Below the pieces are notes generated by a model that made no database searches, had not been told where the DNA came from, and saw only the letters and a program-made list of their open reading frames with translations. A program made the translations under genes and the position numbers. Below are positions 10,530 to 21,232 of a DNA stretch of 64,000 bases, in pieces. Numbering within the stretch: position 1 is the stretch's first letter; every line of letters begins with the position of its first letter. Source of the stretch: Oreocharis arfaki (Eukaryota > Chordata > Aves > Passeriformes > Paramythiidae); the NCBI GenBank assembly GCA_013398015.1, contig VZRR01010904.1:1623764-1687763 (forward strand), given 5' to 3'.

Positions 10530-13500
10530 TCACTTTTGCTTCTATGCACCTTTAGTAACCCCAGCTGTGGTCCTCTAAATGTGAAGGAGGGCCTCTCTTC
10601 CTTCCCTTGCTACCTACTGGCATATATACAAACACAAAAGCACGACTGTTAGTGTAACTTCTGTGTGTATAGATATACTTTATTGTCCACTATTCCTTCT
10701 GAACCTCACAAAATTTGTATGATCCTGCTTCAGAGCAAATGTTCTTGGCAATTACCCTACTCTATCCATACCCTTTCTGGTGGAATATTTTAAATTGTGT
10801 TTGCATTTAGATCTGGTGGCTCCTCCAGTACAGCTGGTTTTAACCTTCCTCTCTCCTTTTCTGTTGACCACTAACACTTCACAAGCAAAGCATGGCTCTG
10901 TGTAGAAAATCCTTGTGTGTGTATATGTGGATGAAGCAAATGCATATGAATTACCTTTTTTTGACCCTTTAAAGCAGCCCATAGTTTCCCAGGAAATCAC
11001 AGGTAGAAAAAAAAAACAGTCTGTTGAGTTTTTCTGATGTCTCCTTTCTGCCACATTGGTCTAAGGTTTGTGTTTTAGTAGCTAGTCCATGCTGGAGTAG
11101 GTAGTGATTTCTGGAGGAAAAATACTGCAGTGTAATGTGACACAGTTCCCAGATTTATACCTGGATTTTTCTGTTTGGCTCATTTAGCAGAGCACATTTT
11201 GTTCCCTGAACATCTGTGCTCTCATTTGGTTTTTAGCAAGGTGTGAGGAGCATTGTGTTGCAGTGCCCTCTCCACATGGTGCTGCAGGGCTCTGGCACCT
11301 TGACTCATCCCTGGGAGACATTGTGCTACTGCCTACAGAGCCACTGGCTGGAGCAGCCTCTGCTATTCCATTGGGATGTCCAGCTGCTGTCCCTCCCAGG
11401 CAGCCACACAGCGAGGCCCAAAAGGCCCCACTGGGTCTCAGCTGGGCAGAGCTCATCCCCCCTGCAGCCCCTGCTGTGGCACCTCCCCGGAGCAGGAGCA
11501 AAGGCTAAGATGGCTTCCTGAGCCACAGGCCCCTGCCGGTCGGAGGATGCTGTTGCTCAACGATGGGGCTTTATAAACATCTCCCAGGCTCAGTCGCACT
11601 CCCAATGGACGGTGCTGTGCCATGACCTGGGCACCTCTCCCCTTCTCACAGAGGATCATTGTGCAGCTGTTCCCTCATTTCCTTTGTGGAAAGGCACCTC
11701 GCGATCCCACACAAGACCCCATCTTTTCTCTCTTCCCGTTCTCTCTCTCTCTCACCATCCTTTCAGTGTAGAAAAACACATTCCCATGCTTAGGTACTCA
11801 GAGTGTTTGCCGTGTTCCACAGGCCGGGATGATCTTCTCGGTCCAAAACAGTGAGCTGACCGCTCCGGGTATTGGCATGTAAATTAATGTGCTGACCTCG
11901 CAGGGAACCCATCCAAGCTGCAGGCTCTGTCCCGAGTTTCAGGATGTCGGCGGTTTGAAACTCTAGGCTCTGTTCTGCATCTCAATGATGGAAACCACTT
12001 CAAATTCACCGTGGCATAGCAGGGCTGCCCTATCAAAAGTTGTTTTTCTACTTTTTTCCTGTAACAGCAATCTGGCATTTAAAGCTTATGCTCCATTCTT
12101 GCAGGTTGTTTTTTTTCTTCCTTTTGTGTAGATACAAAAGTGGAAGCACCTATGCTAAAAGTGCAAAGATGAGATATTTTTGTATATATAATTTAAATTC
12201 ATTGTCAAGCACTTAAAACTGCATGGTAAGGACCCACCATGCTTGAGTGGGATTTTGAGAAGCCATCTAGTCTCTTGCCTTTCTTAAAGTAAGAATAACT
12301 GTAGCCTCCACGATAGTTTGGACAAATTTTAAAGAGTTCCAGTTTTCAAGGCTTCCACACTGTTTATTGATTTTCAGTAAACACTTCACACCTCAGCTGG
12401 CACTCAAGACCAAGATGCTTGAGATATTGCTGCATTCTTCTGAAACATAAGTGTGTTGCTCAATAACACTCAAAAAGGCATGGGGAGAATGGAGTGTGAA
12501 CAAAGGAGGAGACATGGTTTCTATCACTGTATAAATTTGTGGTCTATCTATTCTCAAATGTTTCAGTTCTGGTTTCCCTATGTTAGAAAACCATAGGAGA
12601 ACCAGTAAAGAGTGCTTTTCGGTTTGTTAAATATATGTGGACTTGTCAGCCAGCAAGAGAGTAAGCACTGGAAAAGTATCTGGTGGCACTGAGGAGGTGC
12701 TCAGAGCCCCCTGACTCAGGAAGATGAAGCAAGCAGGCATCAGGGAAAGACCCCACAGTAATCTGGCCTCATGCACACGTGTGCAGTCACAGCCTGAGGC
12801 TGCCTTCCGTGCTGCTGCTGCCATTGCTGACACAAAAACAGGCGTGAGAGCTCACAAGAAGAAAAAGCCTTTACACAACACAATGTTCATCACTTTGACT
12901 TGGGGAGGGTCTGGACCAAGTTGCCTTGCCCTGTTCTTGCACTGTGATGTTGAGGTATCTGTTCTTGACCACCCTCAGATAGGGGGCACTGGGCCCTCAA
13001 GCTTTTTGGAGGTCATTTGTTATGGTTGTACTTATGCCTGTCTGTTCTTACAGTTAGATAGCTGTTCCTATCCATGTTAATGATTCTGTGCAAAAAATTG
13101 TGGCTGGCTGTGTGTTCATGTATGCAGAGACTCAACTGTCTCTTCTTAAAACCTTCACCCATATTTGTAGGTGATGCCCCATCTTATCAGCTCCTATTTA
13201 AGCTCCTGCTGGTTCATTCTTGGCCCAAGTGAAACAGTCCTGGACTCAGTGCACTGCCCTGAGCTCTTTCTACATAGTTTTGTAGTCCACGGGTTTCTGA
13301 ATTGAGGTCCCAAGACTTTAGTGAAACTCATACAACATGACTTAATATTGGGACGAAACAGTCAATACTTACTAATATAATACTCTCTTGGGATGATAGC
13401 TTTCCCCTCCTTCCGCTCAACTCAGTTTGTCCACATCCACTGACCTTCTGTCTTCTTCATCTGCCTTTTCTTGTCCTGGTGCACTGGCAATCCCCTCCTG

Positions 13501-16270
13501 TCTCTGCACTCTCTAGAAATTTAGCCTGCTAATCAGTCTGATGTTGTGTCCAGCATATTTCTGCATTCCATCCTCAGCATCTTTTTGCATGTGGTGTTTC
13601 TACATATATTTGATTGTCGCTTTGAGACCTTCTAACAGTCACTTTGGGAATTAAAATCTTTCTGTAAGTAATAAAAATTAATCTGATTAATTTTCTCTAT
13701 GCAGTACAGTTGAAAGTGATTTGGAATGTTTTCAAACAGACAAAAGGCAAATGTTTGCTGTGATGACAAAGGGGTACAAGGCACATGAACAGGGCTGTGA
13801 TTGATGCCTGTCCAAAGGAGGGGCATCCTCACTCCACCTCCTGGCAGAGACTCACAAGATACTCCAGTTTAAGCGCCAAGAGTATTTGTCAGTTTGGGGA
13901 TGTGAACTATCCAAGGAAGAAATGAAAAGAATCTGCAAAGGAGGTTAAGTGGAGGTTCAGGTAGTGCCCGGTAGCATCCAGCGTGGCCCCAGCTACTCCA
14001 ATACTCTTGTTTGTTTTCACAAACGAGCACCTCATGGTTTCGGGGCGGGTGACCGCTGCGAGGAGACTGTAACCTCTTGATTTCAAAGGAGCCATCGTTT
14101 TGCTGGTGCCTCTGTGGTTAATGTAAGAAAGGTGTCTTGCCATAAACTTTTTCCGAGGTATTCAGCAAGGTTGGGAAGGGGTCGGCCTGGGCAGGAAGCC
14201 CTTGTCTGTGCTATAAAGAAAATAGCAAGCAACAAAATGAAAGCATCAAAGGACCAACAGGATGCGGTCCCAGGAGTCCTCTCTGGCATGTTAGTCCTTC
14301 TTGAAAGTTAGCATTGAGTGAAGAGTGACCTTAAAACTCCCTTCATTCAAACAGACTGGGCTCAAGTTTAAAGTTCAAGGCATTTTGTTTTTTCACCTGT
14401 TTCCTACAGTTTTTAAGAAACTTCTGAAGAATTAATGTGTAACTATATCTGGTCACAGAGCCAAGGCAGAGAATTTTTCTCAAGGGAAAATAATGTTACT
14501 GTATGGAGTGAGAGAAACGGATACTTTCTGAGTTGGGTTTTATTTTGTTTAAAGTTTTTCTCCCAAATCCACTGCGACCATGATTGCAAACAGCTCTGGA
14601 GCCAGCGTAATGCACCGCTCCCAGGCCGTGTTTTATTTTTGAAAGAACCTGGTAGGGTCCTGTAATTGTCTGAACTGTGCTGAAAAAAAGGTGGTTTTTG
14701 CCAAAGCTGCTGCTGCTGCCACTTGGGAAGCAAGGTCTTGTTTTGGGCACAGCCTGGGAGCAAAGAGCCTGGTTGCAGCTTCACCTGCGAGTGCGTGGTG
14801 AGTGACCCAGCAACCAGCCCCATGGCTGCCCACCCCTCTCTAACCGTGCTGGAGCTGTTGGGCCTCGAGAGGGAAAACCAAAGCCCTGAGCCGGTACTCC
14901 ACTGGTGGGTGAGGGTGGATGTGGATACAGTGCTGCCGCCCTACCAGCACTAATGTGGCAACCCAGGCTCCTGGCTCACACTGGTTGTGAGCCACTTTTC
15001 ACCCAACAATGCCTACCTGTGTGATCCTGAAGTAGTTCCTCTGTTTTCTGATCTTTGCATCTTGCCTGATGAAGCAACTAGTAGCTGATCCCATAAGCGA
15101 CTTGGCAGCTCATCTTTCATAGCTAAAAGAAATCGTTTGCAGAGATAACATACAAATTTTACTTATGCTTCCCCATGCCATTAAATTTTAATGACTCTGG
15201 TATGAATATTTCATGAAAGTACTTTCTGAATGGGTTTGTTTTGTCCTGGCAGCTAAAACTCAGTATAAGTCTGGGCAGGTTTTGTTTGGTTTTTGGTGGG
15301 TTTTCTTTTCCTCTCAGGTGGTTTAGTGAAGGTAAGAAGTGTCAAACTGGATTAAGTGAGAAAAGGCAACTTCTTGTTGGTGATTCAGCAAGGGGGTGCC
15401 ATCGCTAACTCTTTTCAGCTGCATAGTGGAAGCCTGTGAAATGACCCTCAAATACAATTCTGCTCTGTGCTCTCCTGCCACAAGGTGGCTAAAACGGTTT
15501 TAAAAGCCCAGGATTTGCGAGTGCTTTAAGTGATGCTGAAACATCTACAGCCTTTCTGCAGCACAACACACGGCACACAGGAGACCAGATTTATTGTGCA
15601 GAAAATTGTGTATGTCTTATTTATATGGAGCAGTGATCAGAAAATGTTATTACCAAGTTTATATCAATCCCTCCTCAGCTGGAGGGCTGGGCTTGGCTTT
15701 GTTGTTGGTTTTTTTTAATAGAAGGAGAAGTCATTGTGCCCAGCCCATCCAGGGTGAGCGACAGGACCGCTGTGGGGCACAGCAGTGCCACAGGGAGCTC
15801 AGTGTCCACCTGCCCGCGAGCCACAGCTCCACAAGGACATCAGCCTCACGTTCCGCACAGACTGTGGCTGAAACTTCAGCTTCCCACTCCATGTCCATTT
15901 GTACTGCCTGCTGAATCCATCTACTCAAAGGCTAAATCAGAAACACTTGTCCAAACCTGGGTTAGCAAGTTCCTTTGTTGCTGTTGAATTCTGTGGACCC
16001 TGCACTGGGATGACGCGTGCCTTTCTTTAAATGGGTGATGTTTCCCAACAGCCAGCTGCTGTGCCATCAGAAACAGGGAAGTTGTTTTCACAAATTTCAG
16101 GAAATGGTGACAGTTTTCTCTGCAAACTTTTTGGAAGCTTATCTCCATCTGTACAGTAGGGACAGGCCTTTTGTTTAATGGAAATGAAGCATATCTTTTT
16201 CTTACAGATGCACTACTCACTATAGAGCTTTTTATGTGCGTTTTAGGTTTCCCTTTTTATTTTTTAACTT
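10530..16270. other. Noncoding sequence with GC-rich patches
   Basis: No gene is recognised. GC-rich, open-in-many-frames patches occur at about 11240-11640, 14720-14960 and 15720-15860. Opposed overlapping frames there reflect low stop-codon frequency in GC-rich DNA rather than genes. One of them could be a 5' noncoding exon or promoter of GGACT, whose upstream exons I could not locate. A short CT run lies at 11738-11754 and a 12-bp palindrome GCACACGTGTGC at 12773-12784. Confidence 0.4.
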
Positions 16271-16279
16271 ATTAACTCT

Positions 16280-16700
16280 GACAAGTAACCTCTTGGTTGT
16301 GAACAATTTAATTCACAATTCATTTTTCTAATTCAAAGTGAACACGAGTGCCCTAATCCCCTAATGGGAATTAATTGCATGTTTCAATGCTTAACTCTGA
16401 TCCTTTCTCAATCCCCACTGGGACAAGTTTCTTCCTGAAGGATCTGTGTTTGTTATTCAAAACACAATCTGAAAGGTAATGATTTTTCTTATAAAAGAGA
16501 CTCGGGCCGACTGAATATTAATGCTCTTTTTATTGTGAGGGAATGAGCTGCATCCAAGAAAAAACCTCGTTTATGTCATGAAGGATAAATTACTCTGAAG
16601 TATATCTGATAAAATACGGGGAGGAAATTAGTGTGTTCTTATTCCCCTAAGTGAAAGCAGTTTGCCAGTAAATAAAGGCACACACTGCTTTTGCTTGGAA
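16280..16700. promoter_or_regulatory. Candidate conserved noncoding element upstream of GGACT
   Basis: Non-repetitive, unbroken sequence with many homeodomain-like cores (GGAATTAATTGCATG near 16368, GAATATTAATGC near 16513) and no coding frame. It looks like vertebrate conserved noncoding DNA. The call rests on texture and motif density alone. The target gene is unknown; GGACT is nearest, TMTC4 and ZIC2/ZIC5 are alternatives. Confidence 0.3.
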
Positions 16701-17874
16701 AGCTGTATTTTGATACAGAGAAAAACTGTTCACTTCTCCAAAGGGGAAATTGCTTGGCTACTGAGGATTTTTAAATGACACTGCTCTCGGCCAGCAGTGT
16801 ACCCTTTTGGATAACTGACCTGACCTAACAGTTTACTAAAATAAGAGTAAATTGCAGAAAATAGATTAAATTTCTACCTCCAGTCTGTTTTTAAATATTT
16901 CTCAAACTTTGAAATATATTACTTAATGACACACTTTCCAAAAGGAGCTGCACGGGCTCCTCTGATGTTGGGTGTTGGGCCCAGCCAGATGACTGTAGAT
17001 GAGGCAGGCTCTGCCCAGTCAGTGACCACAGTTAAAATGTGGGAAAATACCACAGTACAAGAACTGCTTCTGCCCTACAGAAATGATGGGGTATAAACAA
17101 GGCACAGTGTGAAAAAATAATGCAGGAACTATGAAGGTACCTTCTACCCCCCTCGTTACGTTTCACTAAAGCCAGTCTTTTATCCCATTTAAACCAATTT
17201 TGAGTGTTTCATGCTCATAGATAAAACAAATGGTCATTCAAGGTCCATTTTCAAGAGGGGGCTCGCACAGGTGCAGACCAGCTACTTGAGGTGGTGCAGC
17301 ACTTTGGGGTGCCTGTCTGGGGAAGAGAGGAGAAACATGGCCTTACCTGGTCTCTTTGCCAGCAGCCCCTACATCCAGTTTCTCTCCCTGGCCCCACAGC
17401 TTGCTGTTCAGCATTTGTCTGTCACTCAGCAAGCAGGACCTTGGTGCTGGCATTATTGCAAATCCATCAGCACGTCCATGAGATGACTCAGCACCAGGGT
17501 ACACTTGCTTTTGGGGCATCACTGAGCACGACACCACACTTGCTGCAGCACAGCTCCCATAATGGTGAGAGAGAGGAAAATTCTTTAAGATTCAGAGTTT
17601 TGCTTGAGGGTCAGGGATGTGTTGGCTGATGCTGGGGATTCCTTAGAGAATGTAATTTGGTTACAGCAAAGAACTGCAAAAGGCCTTCTCTTGGTGTCTG
17701 TTTTTCACTGGTGCAGTTTTTGTCTGAAAAGTTTCAAGATACTTGAGTTGAGTATGATACGTAATGTGTGGTAGGACTACGAGACCACTTTTGCATGTGC
17801 CCGAACAGCCTTTTGTGTCGGAGGTGCCTTGGCAGGGCTGTGGTTCTCCAGGGCATTGGCCCCGTGGGTAACGT

Positions 17875-17891
17875 ACCTCTTTGTCTTTCAG
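17875..17891 (+). other. Splice acceptor of the GGACT coding exon
   Basis: A pyrimidine-rich run ending in TTTGTCTTTCAG places the acceptor AG at 17890-17891, 17 bases before the GGACT start codon. This implies at least one upstream noncoding exon, as in the human gene where coding sequence sits in the last exon. I could not find that exon by reading. Confidence 0.7.
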
Positions 17892-17908
17892 CTGCTTTTG
17901 CAAGTACA

Positions 17909-18382
17909 ATGGCCCGTGTCTTCGTCTATGGCACGCTCAAGAAGGGCCAGCCCAACTACAAGCACATGATCAACACGGCCAAAGGGCTAGCGAAATTCCA
18001 AGGAAGGGGCCACACGGTGGAGAAGTATCCGCTGGTGATTGCAGGGAAATACAATATTCCTTACATGCTGAACATCCCGGGGACGGGCCACCACGTTGCT
18101 GGGGAGATTTACTCTGTCGACGAGCAGATGCTGCAGTTCCTGGATGAGTTCGAAGGCTGCCCAGACATGTACCAGCGCACCCTGATGAGAATCCAAGTGG
18201 TGGAGTGGGAAGGGAAGGGCGGCGCGGGCGAGGCGCGGGCAGCGGCCGACGGCGTCCTGGAGTGCTTCGTGTACAGCACGGCCACGTACCCACCCGAGTG
18301 GGTCGGGCTCCCCTACTATGACAGTTACGACTCCTCGGGGAAGCACGGCCTCTCCTACGTCCTACGGGAAAGCCGGGAATAG
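17909..18382 (+). CDS. GGACT: Gamma-glutamylaminecyclotransferase (GGACT), complete coding sequence
   Basis: Enzyme of the gamma-glutamylcyclotransferase-like fold family. It releases free lysine and 5-oxoproline from N-epsilon-(gamma-glutamyl)-lysine, the product left when transglutaminase-crosslinked proteins are degraded; it is cytosolic. The frame encodes 157 residues (human about 153). The N-terminus MARVFVYGTLKKGQPN carries the family's substrate-cradle motif YGTL at residues 7-10. Glu82, in LDEFEGCPDMYQRT, matches the catalytic Glu82 of the human enzyme. Other family blocks are YPLVIAGKYNIP (40-51), GEIYSVDE (65-72), ECFVYS, PPEWVGLPYYDSYDS and HGLSYVLRE near the end. The start chosen has a good Kozak context (A at -3, G at +4). 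The open frame extends 47 codons upstream but crosses the splice acceptor. A Gly/Ala-rich loop at about residues 108-118 differs from human and is probably lineage-specific. The exon is much more GC-rich than its surroundings. Confidence 0.97.
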   Translation: MARVFVYGTLKKGQPNYKHMINTAKGLAKFQGRGHTVEKYPLVIAGKYNIPYMLNIPGTGHHVAGEIYSVDEQMLQFLDEFEGCPDMYQRTLMRIQVVEWEGKGGAGEARAAADGVLECFVYSTATYPPEWVGLPYYDSYDSSGKHGLSYVLRESRE

Positions 18383-18470
18383 AAGCGGGAGGTGACGCAG
18401 CCTGGCCGAAGACGTAGTGCTAAGCAGGTGTTGCTCCATAACCGTTCCAGGAAAGCTGTAATACCTTTCT

Positions 18471-18476
18471 ATTAAA
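18471..18476 (+). terminator. GGACT: Possible GGACT polyadenylation signal (ATTAAA)
   Basis: ATTAAA, the commonest variant of AATAAA, lies 89 bases after the GGACT stop codon. It would give a short 3' UTR. The next canonical AATAAA sites on the + strand are about 2 kb further on (near 20452 and 20515), so longer 3' UTR forms reaching towards PCCA are possible. Confidence 0.4.
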
Positions 18477-19135
18477 ATGCAGGATCTCTTGTAACCTTCC
18501 CAATCCAGGAGCCTTGGCGTTAGCGTCGAAGTCCTGTAGGCCCAGAGCTGCAGACTCCTCCCCAGGCAGTGTCTTCCTGGCCCCCCAACCTGCTGCAACT
18601 AACTGGGTTTGCACCAGGTGTAAAACAACTGTATGTGCACATCGGGTCTGGGGTCTAATTATTCCCTCAACTTCCCCCTTTGCCTTGGTGCATAATGGAG
18701 GTCAGTGAAAGGCAGAGGAACAGATTAGTTTGGTTTTTTTCCCTGAATTGACAAATTTTCTTGCACTAATATCTGTAACTGATTTAAATGTCTGCAAAGT
18801 AAAGCACAACTCATATTGAATATTGACTTGTAATGGTGTTTAGTAGGCTACTGCACATAAACAGGGAAAGCTGATCATATAGATAACCTGGTGCTTCTAG
18901 ACAAATAGGAAATTGCTGGAGAAAATGTGAAGAGTATTCTTACTCTGCATTGCAATGGGTGTTTTTCTGAATTGGAAAGGTATATTTTTAAACAATGTTT
19001 AATTCTACAAGGCACTGTCAAGAAATACTGAGAGAATATAAGAGATTACATTTACATTTAAAAACATATTTTTAATTTAACATTCTAAGCACTTTGAGTT
19101 CCACTTCTGTTCATTGAGTGACTGTAGGATTTGGG

Positions 19136-19170
19136 GGTGTGTGTGTATCTGTGTGTCTGCGCGTGTGTTA
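19136..19170 (+). repeat. GT-rich microsatellite, imperfect
   Basis: GT dinucleotides interrupted by ATCT, CT and CGC (GTGTGTGTGTATCTGTGTGTC and on to GCGCGTGTGT). Alternating purine-pyrimidine sequence of this kind can adopt Z-DNA, but the run is short. Confidence 0.8.
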
Positions 19171-20562
19171 CAGGGGATGTTGGGGACCAGGAAAGGCAAA
19201 CCTACACTGGAGCCGTTGTGAGCACTTACTGTCAAGGTGACTTTTTGCGAAGCACTTTAATGCAGAACTTGCAACCATATGCAAACTGAGTTTCCTACTG
19301 GGGGAAAAGATTTTATATACATTATAAAAATATCCAAAGGACCTGTATGGTGATTATTACAACATTTAAATTGGGAAAAAAAAAAGTAAAGAAGACTGTC
19401 GTCCCCCTGACCCAACCAACTGTGCTGGTTTCTGTTGTTACCCTCTTGTGCCTTATATTTTCCTTCAGCTGCAGTGTTTGGTACAGAGAGATTGTACAGC
19501 AGCCAAAGCTGCCAAAGGGATGGGAGCAGGCATTGTATGCCATGCAGTGAGCCAAGGTACCACCAAATGCTGCAAGGATACAATTAAGAACAATATTGTA
19601 CTTTTGCTTCACTGCCAGTAGCCCTGTAATGGCCAGAGGAGATCCAGGGTAGGGAATCAGCCTGAACTTTAGCAGTAGTAGGCACTGCTGCATCTCATTT
19701 AGAAAAGCTTTTATGTTGCTGCAGTAAGCAAAACAAGTAACTTGATAGTAGAATATTTGTGTCTCTTTACTATATTTGTCTGTTTAGGGCAACCTGCAGA
19801 GGCTGAACTGTGCTCCTTTGGGAAGGGGCAGGATGGCATTAAGACTTGTGAGGAGATCTGCAGGGTGTCTGCCTCAGTTTCTCCAACTGCAAAAGCATTA
19901 ATTTTCCCAGAAGGCAGGTACTATTCAAACACTCTCCTTACTCATCTTGGTGAGTTTTGTAAGCTAATTCCCTGAGCAGATCCCTGTACTACATATTCCC
20001 CCTTGGCCATGTGATGTAGTTAATTAGCAGTGTCTCAGCAACATGAAGAATGCCTCTTCAGTCAGAAGTTTCAAGCAGAATCAAATGTTTCTGGTTGAAC
20101 ATGAGTCACCAGCCCTGTCACAGACTGTATGCATCCTTCACCTTCCAGTAAAGGGCCCAGGCACCTCTGGCCACAGGGTTTCTTTCTGAGAAGTAGCAGG
20201 ACTCTGCACATCCTAGGCAAGAAAATGAGAGCAGGCCTGCTTCTCTCTGGGGCAGTGGTCAAGGTCTCTTTGTCTCCCTTTCTTCTAAGAATTCAGGAGG
20301 AGGCCTGGTCTGAGGGACAACATGTGATCTTAGCAGTACCTTGGGGCAGCTAAAGAGATCTGAGAACAGTGCCAGCTCCTTCTGTAAAGACTTGCATCCA
20401 GTAACCAGTGTCAAGAAGATAAGGATGGGGAAATTGAGTATGGAGTTTGAATAAAAAGAAGACAATTCCCTTACCACTTTAAATGAAAATACATGACAAA
20501 TGTCTGCATTAGCAAAATAAAGCCTCTAACCTGTAATTTAAACCTAATTTATACAAATCATT

Positions 20563-20675
20563 CAAAATATAATAATATATAAGTATTTTAAATACATAAT
20601 AAATAATTCTATAATGATTTATTATTAGTTAATAAATAATAATTCAATAAATATATATCCTAATTCAAAATAAAT
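20563..20675. repeat. AT-rich tract
   Basis: Over 110 bases almost wholly A and T, with ATAAT, TAAATA and TATATA units, in the GGACT-PCCA gap. No ordered repeat unit is seen. It contains several AATAAA-like hexamers on both strands by composition alone, which weakens any poly(A) inference drawn from it. Confidence 0.8.
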
Positions 20676-20906
20676 CTGATCAGAATTTGAGTCATTGGTG
20701 GTACTTGTGCAGCACTTACAGAGTAAAGGAGAATGGCTCAGTTTGCTCAGTGGTTAATTTTTCATTCTTGCCAATCATTCTGTACAGCCTGGCTGGGGCC
20801 TCAAACCAGGGACATTGCTGTGAAAGAGACAAATCAGTTTTGGGCTTTTGTTGTGTTTTCTTTTTTTTAAAAAGAGGCTTTTCCTGTTTCAAAGCAGGAA
20901 TGGTAT

Positions 20907-20921
20907 TTTATTGATTTTATT
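20907..20921 (-). terminator. PCCA: Candidate PCCA polyadenylation signals (two AATAAA)
   Basis: On the - strand two AATAAA hexamers occur at 20916-20921 and 20907-20912, about 245 bases past the PCCA stop codon. A 3' UTR of this length would be reasonable for the gene. They are the first canonical signals I see downstream of the stop on that strand. Confidence 0.55.
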
Positions 20922-21163
20922 TGATCCTGAAAAATCAAAGCATTACAAAGGTTATGTACAAGTATTTCTGGAAGTAAAAATCTGGGATCTGTTGCCAAGA
21001 TTTAACATCTGTGTTTGCTGTCTTAACCACTGATACAGTAAATATGCCTTTATAAAATCTTGTGCGCAGTACTGTCCATTTTCTGTGTTGAACCGTCTTA
21101 ATGTTACTTTACAGATAAAAATAATAAAGGCTTAGTTAATTCAGCAGTGTGGAGGCAACCAGT

Positions 21164-21232
21164 TCATTCCAGTTCCACCAGCAGATCTTCTTCTCCAACG
21201 GTGTCACCGGCCTTGCAGTGCACAGCTTTCAC
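21164..21232 (-). CDS. PCCA: PCCA last coding exon: end of biotin-carrier domain and stop
   Basis: Propionyl-CoA carboxylase alpha subunit, the biotin-dependent mitochondrial matrix enzyme that makes methylmalonyl-CoA from propionyl-CoA (odd-chain fatty acids, Ile, Val, Met, Thr). This exon encodes 22 residues and TGA: VKAVHCKAGDTV, then GEEDLLVELE at the C-terminus. It is nearly identical to the human end (…HCQAGDTVGEGDLLVELE). The acceptor AG (21233-21234, minus strand) follows a TTTCTGTACCCTAG tract. The exon begins in phase 0 directly after the preceding exon's TGK. It supplies the last strands of the biotinyl/lipoyl fold. Human PCCA has 24 exons; this would be the last if the count is conserved. 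Confidence 0.97.
   Translation of the reverse strand: MKAVHCKAGDTVGEEDLLVELE

Larger units (their letters stand above)
18480..20900. other. Convergent GGACT-PCCA intergenic gap
   Basis: DNA between the 3' ends of two genes that face each other. It contains a GT-rich run (19136-19170) and a very AT-rich tract (20563-20675), with no recognised gene or transposon. Open frames such as 19322-19693 (- strand) have no family resemblance. Depending on poly(A) site choice part of it may be GGACT 3' UTR. Confidence 0.6.

Noticed and set aside
11184..11659. Cluster of overlapping frames on both strands in GC-rich DNA
   Set aside because: Several frames are open at once in both directions, as expected from few stop codons in GC-rich sequence. 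No domain or consistent start was seen.
17768..17908. N-terminal extension of GGACT by 47 codons
   Set aside because: The extension crosses a clear splice acceptor at 17890-17891 and does not resemble the family. The ATG at 17909 matches the human N-terminus.
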